From Bacteroidales bacterium (GTDB lineage Bacteria; Bacteroidota; Bacteroidia; Bacteroidales; UBA932): a stretch of DNA of 64,000 nucleotides. The translations under genes were made by a program, and so were the position numbers. The notes under the pieces are model-generated. The model ran no database searches. It had not been told where the DNA came from and saw nothing but the letters and a program-made list of their open reading frames with translations. Every line of letters starts with the position of its first letter. Within the stretch, counting starts at the first letter, position 1. The DNA lies in NCBI GenBank assembly GCA_004552965.1, contig SFMU01000004.1:62001-126000 (forward strand), read 5' to 3'. This document shows positions 26,836 to 35,590 of this stretch, piece after piece.

Positions 26836-27591
26836 TCATACTTTTCCGTCCTTCCTGTCATCCGTCCCGTCCTCTTTGTGGGCATTCTGACTCCTGCCGT
26901 CCTCATTCCCTGCAGGCTGCGGACCCATTCCCGGCTTAGGCATCGGGTCGCGTTTGGCATATTCATGTGCATCCACGATGACTGTCACGAGATAGATCAA
27001 AGCCAGGATGGCAATGATTGCCCAGATGACGACAGTCGGAATCACCGTGTCGCAGATGTTGTCCCACATGAAGAACAGGAAGGCGTTGATGGCAATGACG
27101 ATTATCCTGAACTCGGTAGGTCCGAGCTTGGCATAAGTCAGTCTGAATTCGGACTTGAGGTGGGCATTGATGCTGACATTAAGAGAGAGCATCAGATAGA
27201 GGGCAAAAGCGACCAGCGTCAATTTGAGATCGAAAAAAGGCGAAAGGCCCGCGCCCACGAACATGAATAGTTCGTTGATTGCATCCATCGTGTGGTCAAG
27301 GTAATAGCCATAGACCGGCCTCTGCTGTTTCCTGACCCTGGCAAGCGTTCCATCCAGCGAATCGCCATACCAGTTGATGAGAAAACCGAGGCTGGAAAGC
27401 CAGAGAAAGGCAATGTTGTAATTCGACAGATAGTAGCCGGCACCGATCACGATTGCGCCGAATGTTCCGATAAAAGTCAAAATGTCAGATGTCATCCATT
27501 TTGGCTGACGTTCTGCCAGCCAAACAAGAGCCTTCTTTTCCAAGGCGTTCAATATGGATGTCTGAATCCTGTTAGATTGTCTGTGTTCCAT
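26836..27591 (-). CDS. CDP-alcohol phosphatidyltransferase family membrane protein
   Basis: A 251-residue integral membrane enzyme that would swap CMP from a CDP-alcohol for an acceptor alcohol in phospholipid synthesis. The start ATG at 27591 (MEHRQSNRIQ) is chosen because upstream codons lie in AT-rich intergenic DNA. The signature is seen at residues 80-103, DGTLARVRKQ followed by GYYLDHTMD. The gap between AR and G is nine residues, slightly longer than the textbook seven to eight. About six hydrophobic helices follow. The C-terminal 40 residues are charged and low complexity (DGRSQNAHKEDGTDDRKDG). Paired with the PlsC-like gene downstream. Confidence 0.83.
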   Translation of the reverse strand: MEHRQSNRIQTSILNALEKKALVWLAERQPKWMTSDILTFIGTFGAIVIGAGYYLSNYNIAFLWLSSLGFLINWYGDSLDGTLARVRKQQRPVYGYYLDHTMDAINELFMFVGAGLSPFFDLKLTLVAFALYLMLSLNVSINAHLKSEFRLTYAKLGPTEFRIIVIAINAFLFFMWDNICDTVIPTVVIWAIIAILALIYLVTVIVDAHEYAKRDPMPKPGMGPQPAGNEDGRSQNAHKEDGTDDRKDGKV

Positions 27592-27842
27592 ACCGATAAC
27601 TATTAGGACTTCAAATAAATACAAGTTTTGCAAGTTGCAGGGGCCTGCCCTCGGTGGACTTTGCGCCATACGCGAACTATCGCTCCCGTCACGGGAATTT
27701 TCCACTGAGAGATATGCGTGTAGATATCGCAAATTTCATACAAATCGCGACCCGGGCAGACAGAATATTTTAAAAATTGAAGTGCAGTATACAATGTCCG
27801 ACACAATTCTCCGCAGGCGCTGAACCTGCGGTCGCGCTGGCG

Positions 27843-29759
27843 TCAGTACTTGTGGTATGGTTCGGACATGACGTGGAGAGTCTTTGGAATCCAGACTCTG
27901 TAGCGACCGGTCTTGTCCCAGTCATTGCCGGCGGAAGCGAAGTCGCAGAAGTGGATCAGGCGGACGGCGCTGTCAGCCGGGTCTTCCAGATTGGCTCCCA
28001 CGACCATCGGGACCTGGAGGTCCAGCCAGCAGAAACTGCCGGTGGCCTCAACTGGACGGGCGTCGATGATGCCTTGGGCATCGGCCTGGATCACAGCGGA
28101 CTCATCGACATAGCCGTCGGAGAAACGGCTGTCACGGGCAAAGACGATCGGACCGCGGACCACAGCCTGCATTCCGTTCAGTGTCTCCAGACGGGTGTCG
28201 ATACGCATCGAGACTTCGACGACATCTCCAGCCTTCCATTTGCGGCTGACCCTGAGATATCCCTTCCCGGAACAGCTGTCTTCACATGTACAAGCCACCG
28301 GTTCACCATTGACCGAGACAGAGAAGGAGTCCGATGCGAAGGATGGAATACGGAGGGCGAGGGTGAAGACGGATGGCTTCTTCGGGGAGATGGTCAGGGC
28401 GGCGTAGCCGTCGACCGGATAGTTGGTCGACATATTCATCGAGACAGGGATGCCGCCGAGGTTGAAGGAAGTCTCCGAAGGAAGGTAAAGGTTGACGAAC
28501 ACCGAGTCGGCATCGACTGTCGTTGCGACCTTGGGGATGAGGCCGAAACCTCTTGGACCGTTGGCATTGCAGCAGTTGATGTGCAGGCCGCACTGCTCCT
28601 CACCTGCGAATCTGTGGCCTTCGAGAGGGCTGTATTTCGAGATCTGGGAGCCGTCCCCCTTGAGGGATGCCATCAGGGCATTGTACATAGTCTTCTCGAA
28701 CTGTCCGGCATAGGCGGCATCGTGGGTCTTGTCCAGCAGACGGGCGCAGAACTGCATCCAGGTAAAGGTCACACAGGTTTCCATCATGTGGTAGGTCGGG
28801 ATTGTCTGGCGTTCCTTACCCATGTACCAGCACTCGAAAGCGGCTCCTGAACCTGCTATGTTGATCTCGTCGCGGATTATGCTCGCGGCGGTCTTCTGCG
28901 CTGCCTGGAGGTACACTGGATTGCCGGTCACGGATCCCAGTTCTACGAGACCCTCATAGCAGGACATCATCTCGTAGGCTTTCATTCCATTCTCGAAGGA
29001 CCACCATTTCGAAGGGAAATCGGAGCGGCGGGATACAGGGACATCTTCAAGGGCCTTGGAGATCAGACGGGAAGATCCTTCCTGCTCGATGCCTTCAGCG
29101 ATAGCCAGGGCAAAATCAAGGTACTTTTTGCTGCCGGTTTCACGATAGAGCCAGACCACCGGCTCAAGGACCGAGCAGCTGGCCATACCGAAATAGTTGC
29201 CGGTCATCGTGATGTCGACATCCCTTCTGTCCAGTTCTCCGATGAGGCAGTCGACCGACTTGGACGCAGCGTCCAGAAAGCGCCGGTCACCGCACAGGTC
29301 ATAGTATTTGAGCAGAGAGAGAGCAGTGTATTTCCGACCCCAGATGTCCCAGTTGGTAAGTCTGGCCTCAGGGGTGTAATTGCCGATGTAGCCGTCTTCC
29401 ATCTGGGTTTTGACGAGTTCTTCCGCCGCATGGCTGATTTTGGCGAGCAGAGCAGGGTCACCGGAATATTCATAAAGGTCGATGGCGCCAAGCAGCCATT
29501 TGCCGACAAACTCCGTCTGCCAGGATTTCGTGTCTTCCTTATGACGGAACGGATCCACTATCTCTTCGCAGTCCTGGGTCAGGACCCTTCCGTCCATACA
29601 TACGTCGATTCTTTCTCCGACAAAACCTCCGATCCGGGTCTTGACGCCGCTGTCCACAGGTACGGAGGCGTGCGGCATGGATGAATTGTCTCCCGGGACG
29701 GCAGCGGAAGACGCGAGCGGAAGGAGTACGATTGATAGCAAAGCAAGAGTTTTCTTCAT
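27843..29759 (-). CDS. GH127 beta-L-arabinofuranosidase (DUF1680), secreted
   Basis: A 638-residue secreted glycoside hydrolase. The start ATG at 29759 begins the signal peptide MKKTLALLSIVLLPLASSAA. The (alpha/alpha)6 barrel contains GKWLLGAIDLYEYSG, DGYIGNYTPEARLTNWDIWG and MMETCVTFTWMQF. In GH127 the zinc site is one Glu and three Cys; here ETC and the INCCNANG segment provide matching residues. The C-terminal beta domains start near LPSETSFNLGG. Characterised enzymes remove beta-L-arabinofuranose from plant glycoproteins or pectin. No SusC/D neighbours are present. A 250-base gene-free gap follows its 3' end. Confidence 0.87.
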   Translation of the reverse strand: MKKTLALLSIVLLPLASSAAVPGDNSSMPHASVPVDSGVKTRIGGFVGERIDVCMDGRVLTQDCEEIVDPFRHKEDTKSWQTEFVGKWLLGAIDLYEYSGDPALLAKISHAAEELVKTQMEDGYIGNYTPEARLTNWDIWGRKYTALSLLKYYDLCGDRRFLDAASKSVDCLIGELDRRDVDITMTGNYFGMASCSVLEPVVWLYRETGSKKYLDFALAIAEGIEQEGSSRLISKALEDVPVSRRSDFPSKWWSFENGMKAYEMMSCYEGLVELGSVTGNPVYLQAAQKTAASIIRDEINIAGSGAAFECWYMGKERQTIPTYHMMETCVTFTWMQFCARLLDKTHDAAYAGQFEKTMYNALMASLKGDGSQISKYSPLEGHRFAGEEQCGLHINCCNANGPRGFGLIPKVATTVDADSVFVNLYLPSETSFNLGGIPVSMNMSTNYPVDGYAALTISPKKPSVFTLALRIPSFASDSFSVSVNGEPVACTCEDSCSGKGYLRVSRKWKAGDVVEVSMRIDTRLETLNGMQAVVRGPIVFARDSRFSDGYVDESAVIQADAQGIIDARPVEATGSFCWLDLQVPMVVGANLEDPADSAVRLIHFCDFASAGNDWDKTGRYRVWIPKTLHVMSEPYHKY

Positions 29760-29857
29760 GATTGTCAGTGTCTTTAATGAATATGCAGGAGATATCCAAT
29801 TACGGAATATTCTTGTAAATATACTGATTCCCGAGTACTTTCTCAAATGAAAACGAG

Positions 29858-29865
29858 TATCTTTG
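29858..29865 (+). promoter_or_regulatory. -7 box for the YbaK-like gene and probably the reductase operon
   Basis: TATCTTTG, 44 bases upstream of the YbaK-like start. Because the following five genes are closely spaced, this may be the main promoter for the whole run to 34063. Confidence 0.6.
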
Positions 29866-29908
29866 CAAGAATACATTTGAATATACCGAAAAAACTCGCT
29901 GCAACCAC

Positions 29909-30463
29909 ATGGCTTCAGAAAAGATTGAACGCACGCTCGCGTGGCTTGATGCCCACGGCATTGAATATCAGGTACACTATCATCCTCCTCTTTTCACCAT
30001 CGAGGAAGCCCTTGCTTACTGGAAAGACATCGATTCGACCCACTGCAAGAACCTCTTCATGAGAAACCACAAAGGCAACCGCCACTATCTGGTCAGCTTC
30101 GAATGCCATAAGAACCTTGACATCCACAGCCTCGAGCACATGCTGCATCAGGGCAAACTGAGTTTTGCCAGTCCGGAGAGGATGGACCGCTGCCTTGGCG
30201 TCTGCCCGGGGTCGGTCTGCGCCTTCGGACTGATCAACGACATCGGAATCGAAGCCACAGCCGACCCGAAGGAGCTGTTCGATAACGGTCACAGGGTCAA
30301 GTACTTCCTTGATTCCGACCTTCGCGATGCCCGGAAAATCAGTTTCCACCCATGCGACAACACTGCCAGCGTGGTGGTCTCCAATGAGATGTTCATGAAA
30401 TTCCTTTCGATCTGGGGCGGTGAATACGAATGGCTGGACATCCCCGGCCAGAGTGACCGGTAA
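29909..30463 (+). CDS. YbaK/ProXp-type aminoacyl-tRNA deacylase
   Basis: A 184-residue cytosolic trans-editing protein that clears mischarged tRNA, most similar in pattern to the PrdX/ProXp group acting on tRNA-Pro. CKNLFMRNHKGNRHYLV near residues 46-62 holds the family's Lys-centred active site. LSFASPERMDRCLGVCPGSV near 91-110 and FHPCDNTASV near 150-159 match the rest of the fold. It stands 47 bases upstream of the steroid-reductase homologue. There is no functional link I can see, but the spacing allows read-through. Confidence 0.85.
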   Translation: MASEKIERTLAWLDAHGIEYQVHYHPPLFTIEEALAYWKDIDSTHCKNLFMRNHKGNRHYLVSFECHKNLDIHSLEHMLHQGKLSFASPERMDRCLGVCPGSVCAFGLINDIGIEATADPKELFDNGHRVKYFLDSDLRDARKISFHPCDNTASVVVSNEMFMKFLSIWGGEYEWLDIPGQSDR

Positions 30464-30510
30464 TGACAGCGGAGGTCGACTTGTTGTTTTATTGATTTGA
30501 GATTTCGGAA

Positions 30511-31272
30511 ATGAGCGGATTCGACATTTTTCTTCTGGCCATGGCGATTGCGGCCGTGCCAGTGTTCATAGCCCTCTTCTTCATCGATGCAGGCTATGGA
30601 AAGTTCTACAACCGTAAATGGGGTCCCTGCGTGAACAACACCCTGGGATGGATCCTGATGGAGTCACCGGTGTTCTTCGCGATGCTGGGCCTCTGGTGGT
30701 TCTCCGGCAGACGGGACGACATTGTCAGACTGACATTCTTCCTGCTGTTCGAGATACACTACTTCCAGCGCTCCTTCATATTCCCTGCCCTCATCCGCGG
30801 CAAGGGGAAAATGCCGCTGTCAATCATCCTGATGGCGGTGACATTCAACCTCCTCAACGCTGTGATGCAGGGCGGCTGGATCTTCTATGTATCCGATCCC
30901 GAGTATTACGGCACAGGATGGCTCACAAGCCCACAGTTCATCATCGGAGCCATCATATTCTTTGGCGGGATGTTCATCAACATCCAGTCGGATTCGATAA
31001 TCAGGGGGCTCAGAAAGCCTGGTGACACGAAGCATTATCTTCCGGACAAAGGGCTTTACCGCTACGTCTCCAGCGCCAACTATTTCGGGGAATTCGTCGA
31101 ATGGTGCGGCTTCGCCCTGATGACATGGTCGTGGGCAGGAGTGATTTTTGCTGTATGGACTTTTGCCAACCTCGCTCCGAGGGCTGCCAGGATCCACGAC
31201 AGGTACGCTGTCGAGTTTGCAGGAGAGTTCGACGGGAAGAAAATCAGAAGGATGATTCCATTCATCTGGTAA
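30511..31272 (+). CDS. Membrane steroid 5-alpha-reductase homologue (SRD5A/DUF1295 type)
   Basis: A 253-residue inner-membrane protein with six to seven hydrophobic helices, homologous to 3-oxo-5-alpha-steroid 4-dehydrogenases, which use NADPH to saturate the C4-C5 double bond of 3-keto-delta4 steroids. The diagnostic C-terminal stretch is GLYRYVSSANYFGEFVEWCG near residues 181-200, followed by WTFANLAPRAARIHDRY. IHYFQRSFIFPALIRGKGK near 81-99 matches the cytosolic loop. It is directly followed by a flavin reductase and two SDRs, the gene types used for A-ring reduction and 3-OH interconversion of bile acids in gut Bacteroidales. Family assignment is firm; the substrate is inferred from context. 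Confidence 0.83.
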   Translation: MSGFDIFLLAMAIAAVPVFIALFFIDAGYGKFYNRKWGPCVNNTLGWILMESPVFFAMLGLWWFSGRRDDIVRLTFFLLFEIHYFQRSFIFPALIRGKGKMPLSIILMAVTFNLLNAVMQGGWIFYVSDPEYYGTGWLTSPQFIIGAIIFFGGMFINIQSDSIIRGLRKPGDTKHYLPDKGLYRYVSSANYFGEFVEWCGFALMTWSWAGVIFAVWTFANLAPRAARIHDRYAVEFAGEFDGKKIRRMIPFIW

Positions 31273-31314
31273 ATGGGAGGCAACAGAAAGACATCAAAAA
31301 TAGAAAACAAGAAT

Positions 31315-32550
31315 ATGTCGATAGAATCTCCGATTTTCACACCGGTGACGATAGGCCCGGTGACCTTGCGCAACAGGGTAATACGCTCGGCGGCGTTCGA
31401 GAACATGGCTTATGGCAACAGTCCTTCCCAGGACCTGTACGACTACCACGTCGCAGTGGCTCGCGGAGGGGTCGGAATGACCACCCTGGCCTATGCCGCA
31501 GTAGACAGGTCCGGACTCTCCTTTGACGGTCAGCTCTGGATGAGAAAGGAAATCGTGCCGGATCTCAGAAGAATCACAGATGCCATCCATGCCGAAGGCG
31601 CAAAGGCGTCGATCCAGCTCGGCCATTGCGGCAACATGACCCACAGGTCCACCTGCGGGTGCATGCCTGTAGGAGCCAGCGGCGGTTTCAACATGTACTC
31701 TCCCACTTTTGTCAGAAGCCTGAAAATCAACGAGATCCACGATCTGGTCAAAGCCTTCGGCAATGCTGTCAACCTCGCCAGGGAAGCCGGTTTCGACTGC
31801 GTGGAGATACATGCGGGACATGGCTACCTGATCAGCCAGTTCCTCTCCCCTTACACCAACCACCGCCATGACGAGTTCGGCGGGTCGCTCGAGAACAGGA
31901 TGCGCTTCATGCGCATGGTCATCAGCGAGGTGATGAAGGCTGCCGGCGACGATCTCGGAGTGATTGTCAAGATGAACATGCACGACGGTTTCAAGAAAGG
32001 CATGCAAAGGGCCGAGTGCCTCGAGGTGGCCAAGGAACTGGAGCGCCTCGGAGTCCACGCGATCGTGCTCTCAGCAGGCTTCGTGAGCAAGGCTCCGATG
32101 GAGGTGATGCGCGGCGCGATGCCCCTCAAGACTCTCGCCCACTACATGGACATGAAGAAGTTCTGGTGGCTGAAAGCGGCCCTGCTCACTATCGGAAGGC
32201 TTCTGATTCCGACAGTACCGTACAGGGAAGGTTATTTCCTGGAAGACGCCATGCAGTTCCGTCAGGTGCTGAAACTGCCTCTCATCTATGTCGGAGGCCT
32301 CATCTCGAAGGACAAGATGGAAGAAGTCCTCGCTGCCGGTTTCCAGGGTCTCCAGGTGGCAAGGGCGCTTGTGCATGACACCGATTTCGTCAACAAGCTC
32401 CATTCCGGTGAGATCACCTGCAGCGGCTGCAAGCATTCGAACTACTGCATAGGAAGGATGTACACCCTTGAGATGCGTTGCCATCATTGTGTCGAGAATA
32501 TGCCGGCATCCCTCAGGAAGGAAATCGAAAAGGCGGAGGCGGAATCATGA
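31315..32550 (+). CDS. Old-yellow-enzyme family flavin oxidoreductase with C-terminal Cys cluster (candidate 5-beta-reductase)
   Basis: A 411-residue FMN-dependent TIM-barrel reductase. ATG 31315 (MSIESPIFTPVTIGPVTLRN) matches the usual N-terminus; the ATG at 31273, overlapping the upstream stop, would add 14 unconserved residues. QLGHCGN, EIHAGHGYLISQFLSPYTNH and GGSLENRMRF are typical OYE motifs. After the barrel, Cys at about 369, 372, 378, 389 and 392 form a cluster like the 4Fe-4S site of BaiCD/BaiH and dienoyl-CoA reductases, but with altered spacing. The second NAD(P)H/FAD domain of those enzymes is absent. Gut Bacteroidales use an enzyme of this class as a bile-acid 5-beta-reductase. 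Overlaps the next gene by four bases. Confidence 0.85.
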   Translation: MSIESPIFTPVTIGPVTLRNRVIRSAAFENMAYGNSPSQDLYDYHVAVARGGVGMTTLAYAAVDRSGLSFDGQLWMRKEIVPDLRRITDAIHAEGAKASIQLGHCGNMTHRSTCGCMPVGASGGFNMYSPTFVRSLKINEIHDLVKAFGNAVNLAREAGFDCVEIHAGHGYLISQFLSPYTNHRHDEFGGSLENRMRFMRMVISEVMKAAGDDLGVIVKMNMHDGFKKGMQRAECLEVAKELERLGVHAIVLSAGFVSKAPMEVMRGAMPLKTLAHYMDMKKFWWLKAALLTIGRLLIPTVPYREGYFLEDAMQFRQVLKLPLIYVGGLISKDKMEEVLAAGFQGLQVARALVHDTDFVNKLHSGEITCSGCKHSNYCIGRMYTLEMRCHHCVENMPASLRKEIEKAEAES

Positions 32551-33320
32551 TGGCATTGGTGACCGGAGGCAGTTCCGGTATCGGACTTGAATTCTCGCGC
32601 CAGCTGGCCGAAAAAGGCTACGACCTCATCATAGTGAGCAACAGCCGTGAGCAGCTGGACGCTGTCTGCGCTCCGATAGCAGAAGAGTACGGGGTCAGGG
32701 TCATCCCGCGACTGCAGAATCTCGCGACCGGGAATGCCGCGGAAGAGCTGATGGAATGGTGTGACAGCCAGTCGGTTCTGCCCGACATTCTGATCAACAA
32801 TGCAGGGATGTTCTATTTCAAGGAACTGAGCCCCGAGCTGATGGGAAAGGCCGAGGTGATGATCGGGCTCCATGTCACGACTCCCACCAAGATGTGCATC
32901 CTGTTCGGCGACAGGATGAAGCAGAGAGGCAGCGGACGGATCCTGCTGGTAGCCTCCATGGCGGCACGCATTCCGGCGCCTGGCATCCAGGTGTATTCAG
33001 CGACAAAGGCCTATCTGCGAAGTTTCGGGGAATCGCTCTCTTTCGAACTCAAGCCCTATGGTGTCACAGTCACCACCCTGTGCCCGGCGGCAGTCGCCAC
33101 TCCGCTCTACGGGCTGAAGAAGGGGCTCCTGAATTTCGGCGTTGCAATCCGCGTTATCCACACTCCCCAATGGCTTGTCAGAAAAGCCCTTAAGGGACTG
33201 TTCCGCGGAAGAAGGCTGATGAAACCGTCGATCATGAATGCCTACCTCCCGCCAATGATAAAGATGCTTCCGTCAAATCTGGAACAGAAGATATGGGACA
33301 GAATAAAAGTCAAGCTGTAG
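32547..33320 (+). CDS. Short-chain dehydrogenase (candidate hydroxysteroid dehydrogenase)
   Basis: A 257-residue classical SDR starting at ATG 32547, which overlaps the OYE stop (ATGA). The cofactor motif TGGSSGIG is at residues 6-13, NNAG near 88-91 and the catalytic YSATK at 150-154 after LLVASMAAR. CPAAVATPLYGLKKG and the hydrophobic, basic C-terminal third resemble 17-beta-HSD/DHRS-like enzymes, and KALKGLFRGRRLMKPS suggests membrane contact. Its place in the operon makes a 3-hydroxysteroid dehydrogenase role plausible, possibly 3-beta. Other lipid or ketone substrates are not excluded. Confidence 0.8.
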   Translation: MMALVTGGSSGIGLEFSRQLAEKGYDLIIVSNSREQLDAVCAPIAEEYGVRVIPRLQNLATGNAAEELMEWCDSQSVLPDILINNAGMFYFKELSPELMGKAEVMIGLHVTTPTKMCILFGDRMKQRGSGRILLVASMAARIPAPGIQVYSATKAYLRSFGESLSFELKPYGVTVTTLCPAAVATPLYGLKKGLLNFGVAIRVIHTPQWLVRKALKGLFRGRRLMKPSIMNAYLPPMIKMLPSNLEQKIWDRIKVKL

Positions 33321-34063
33321 AAGTACCATCCGGCTGGTTCATCGTGACCGGCGCCAACGGAAGCATAGGCAGCGAAGTGGTGAAAGGCCTTGCAGCGCGG
33401 GGATATTCAGTCATCATGGCCTGCCGCAATGCAGGGAAAGGGCGCGCGGCGGCGGCCAAGGTACTTGATGAATATCCTGACGCAAACTTGCGCGTCTCCG
33501 TGCTCGACGTCACTTCCGGCGAGAGCATCAGGGCCTTTGTCTCAGGTCTCGAGGGAGAACGGATCAGCGGGATTCTCAACAATGCCGGGGCGAAATTTCC
33601 CGAGTTCGGTCTCACCGCCGAAGGCGTCGAAAGGACTTTCGCCATCAACTATTTCGGGCCCAAAGCCTTGACCGAAGCCCTCCTGCCGCATCTGGAGAGC
33701 GGTTCCGCGGTTGTGAACACCATTTCGCTGACAGCTTTCCTGTCCAGACTCTCGGAAAAGGATTTCCGCCCGGACAGAAGCCGTTTCGGGCAACTGCGCA
33801 CCTACGGCAAGTCCAAACTGGCCATGCTCCAGTACACCCGCGAGCTGGCAGCCCGTCGCCCGGACCTGCGCATCAATGCCACGGACCCCGGGATTGTCGA
33901 CAGCAACATGATCACCATGGGCCGCTGGTTCGACCCCCTTGCCGACCTGCTGTTCCGTCCCATCTGCAAGACACCCTCCCAGGGTGCGATTCCGGCAATC
34001 AATGCCATCACATCTCCCGCCACCGCCCGCTACTTTTCCGGCAGAGGATCACGCAGACTATAG
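33293..34063 (+). CDS. Second short-chain dehydrogenase (retinol-dehydrogenase-like)
   Basis: A 256-residue SDR that overlaps the upstream SDR by 28 bases, implying strict translational coupling. TGANGSIG at about residues 19-26 and MACRNAGKGRAA just after it (Arg for NADP binding) are of the retinol dehydrogenase/WWOX-like type. NNAG lies near 98-101, and the catalytic YGKSK is at 171-175, preceded by TISLTAFLS. ATDPGIVDSNM is the usual post-catalytic loop. It is a different subfamily from its neighbour, so it is not a recent duplicate. It could work on another position or the opposite stereochemistry of the same substrate. Confidence 0.8.
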   Translation: MGQNKSQAVEVPSGWFIVTGANGSIGSEVVKGLAARGYSVIMACRNAGKGRAAAAKVLDEYPDANLRVSVLDVTSGESIRAFVSGLEGERISGILNNAGAKFPEFGLTAEGVERTFAINYFGPKALTEALLPHLESGSAVVNTISLTAFLSRLSEKDFRPDRSRFGQLRTYGKSKLAMLQYTRELAARRPDLRINATDPGIVDSNMITMGRWFDPLADLLFRPICKTPSQGAIPAINAITSPATARYFSGRGSRRL

Positions 34064-34196
34064 GTGCGGTGTGACCGGTTTCAGGCACAAATCCTCCGGA
34101 ACTTTCCCCGGAGACCGGGCTCTGCCCGGAGAGGAACGGATGATGTCCAAAGGTCAGTTTTTCAGGATATGATGCGTTTTTTTCTTGGAGGATTGC

Positions 34197-34204
34197 TAAA
34201 TTTG
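34197..34204 (+). promoter_or_regulatory. -7 box for pgi
   Basis: TAAATTTG, 49 bases upstream of the pgi start, with a run of T at 34178-34183 upstream. The 190 bases between the SDR stop and pgi otherwise contain only small GC-rich inverted repeats. Confidence 0.6.
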
Positions 34205-34252
34205 CAGCCGGACAATGCGCGCCATTGCATCAACGGAAACAATTTAATCTCA

Positions 34253-35587
34253 ATGAATATGATCAAAGTCAATCTCGGAGGCTGCAGCTCCTTTGTAAAA
34301 GATGCAGATTACAGCAAATATGTCGGAAAGGCCCTCGACGCTTTCGACGTTCTTCAGAACGAAAGCGGAGCCGGCAATGACTTCCTCGGATGGAAGACCC
34401 TGCCGGTAGATGTCACCGAGGACATCATCTCAGGCTGCGAGGCAGTCCGCGATTCATGGAAGGCAAAGGGCATCAACCTTGTCATCGTCATCGGTATCGG
34501 AGGCTCATATCTTGGCGCAAAGTGTGCCTTGGAGGCTCTCAGCCACTCTTTCGTCCGTCCTGCAGACCAGCCACAGGTCGTGTTCGCAGGCAACAACCTT
34601 TCTGAGGAATACCTCGCCGAACTGATGGATCTGGCAAAGACCAGCAATGTCGCCGTCATCGTGATCTCCAAGTCCGGCACCACCACCGAACCGGCTGTAG
34701 CCTTCCGCATATTCAAGGAATATGTCGAGGCAACCTACGGCAAGGCAGAGGCTGCCGAGCGCATCGTCGCCATCACTGACGCCAGCAGAGGCGCCCTGAA
34801 GACTCTCTCGAATCAGGAAGGCTACAAGACCTTCGTCGTTCCGGACAATGTCGGCGGAAGATATTCAGTGCTCACTCCCGTAGGTCTCCTTCCTATCGCT
34901 GTCGCCGGTTTCGACATCCGCGCCATGCTCGCCGGAGCAGCCGAGGAGCGTGAGGCTCTGATGGTCAAGTCCGCAGACAACGCTGCCGTACAGTATGCCG
35001 CAATGCGCAACCTTCTGCATCTGGAAAACGGCAAGTCAACCGAGATCCTCGTGACCTACAATCCTAAGCTCACCTTCCTCGCAGAATGGTGGAAGCAGCT
35101 TTACGGCGAGTCGGAAGGCAAGGACCTCAAGGGCATATTCCCTGCATCCGTTGCCAACACTGCCGACCTTCACTCCATGGGACAGTTCATCCAGGAGGGT
35201 TCAAGAATAATGTTCGAGACCGTTGTCTCAGTCGAGAAGAGCAACCGCTCAGTTGTCATCGGCTCTGACGAGCAGAACCTTGACCAGCTCAATTATCTTG
35301 CCGGACAGCACGTCAACCACTGCAACGCAATGGCTCAGCTCGGCACCAAGCTCGCCCACATCGACGGTGGCGTCCCACAGATGGAAGTCAGCATCGAGAG
35401 CATCAATGAGAAGAACCTCGGAGCCATCTTCTACTTCTTCGAGTTCGCCTGCGGCGTGAGCGCCTATGTGCTGGGAGTCAATCCTTTCAACCAGCCGGGT
35501 GTGGAGGCCTACAAGAAGAACATGTTCGCTCTTCTCGAAAAGCCGGGCTATGAGGAGCAGACCAAGGCCATCAAGGCAAGAATCTGA
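34253..35587 (+). CDS. pgi: Glucose-6-phosphate isomerase
   Basis: Interconverts glucose 6-phosphate and fructose 6-phosphate in glycolysis. The start is ATG 34253 (MNMIKVNLGGCSSFV) or the second ATG at 34259; the open frame runs upstream through promoter DNA, which is not coding. At 444 residues it is the short bacterial form. GIGGSYLGAKCALEAL near residues 80-95 and ISKSGTTTEPAVAFR near 139-153 bind the phosphosugar. QHVNHCNAMAQ and the GVSAYVLGVNPFNQPGVEAYK signature near 403-422 (catalytic Lys region) complete the family marks. It has its own promoter and faces ettA across three bases. Confidence 0.95.
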   Translation: MNMIKVNLGGCSSFVKDADYSKYVGKALDAFDVLQNESGAGNDFLGWKTLPVDVTEDIISGCEAVRDSWKAKGINLVIVIGIGGSYLGAKCALEALSHSFVRPADQPQVVFAGNNLSEEYLAELMDLAKTSNVAVIVISKSGTTTEPAVAFRIFKEYVEATYGKAEAAERIVAITDASRGALKTLSNQEGYKTFVVPDNVGGRYSVLTPVGLLPIAVAGFDIRAMLAGAAEEREALMVKSADNAAVQYAAMRNLLHLENGKSTEILVTYNPKLTFLAEWWKQLYGESEGKDLKGIFPASVANTADLHSMGQFIQEGSRIMFETVVSVEKSNRSVVIGSDEQNLDQLNYLAGQHVNHCNAMAQLGTKLAHIDGGVPQMEVSIESINEKNLGAIFYFFEFACGVSAYVLGVNPFNQPGVEAYKKNMFALLEKPGYEEQTKAIKARI

Positions 35588-35590
35588 TGG

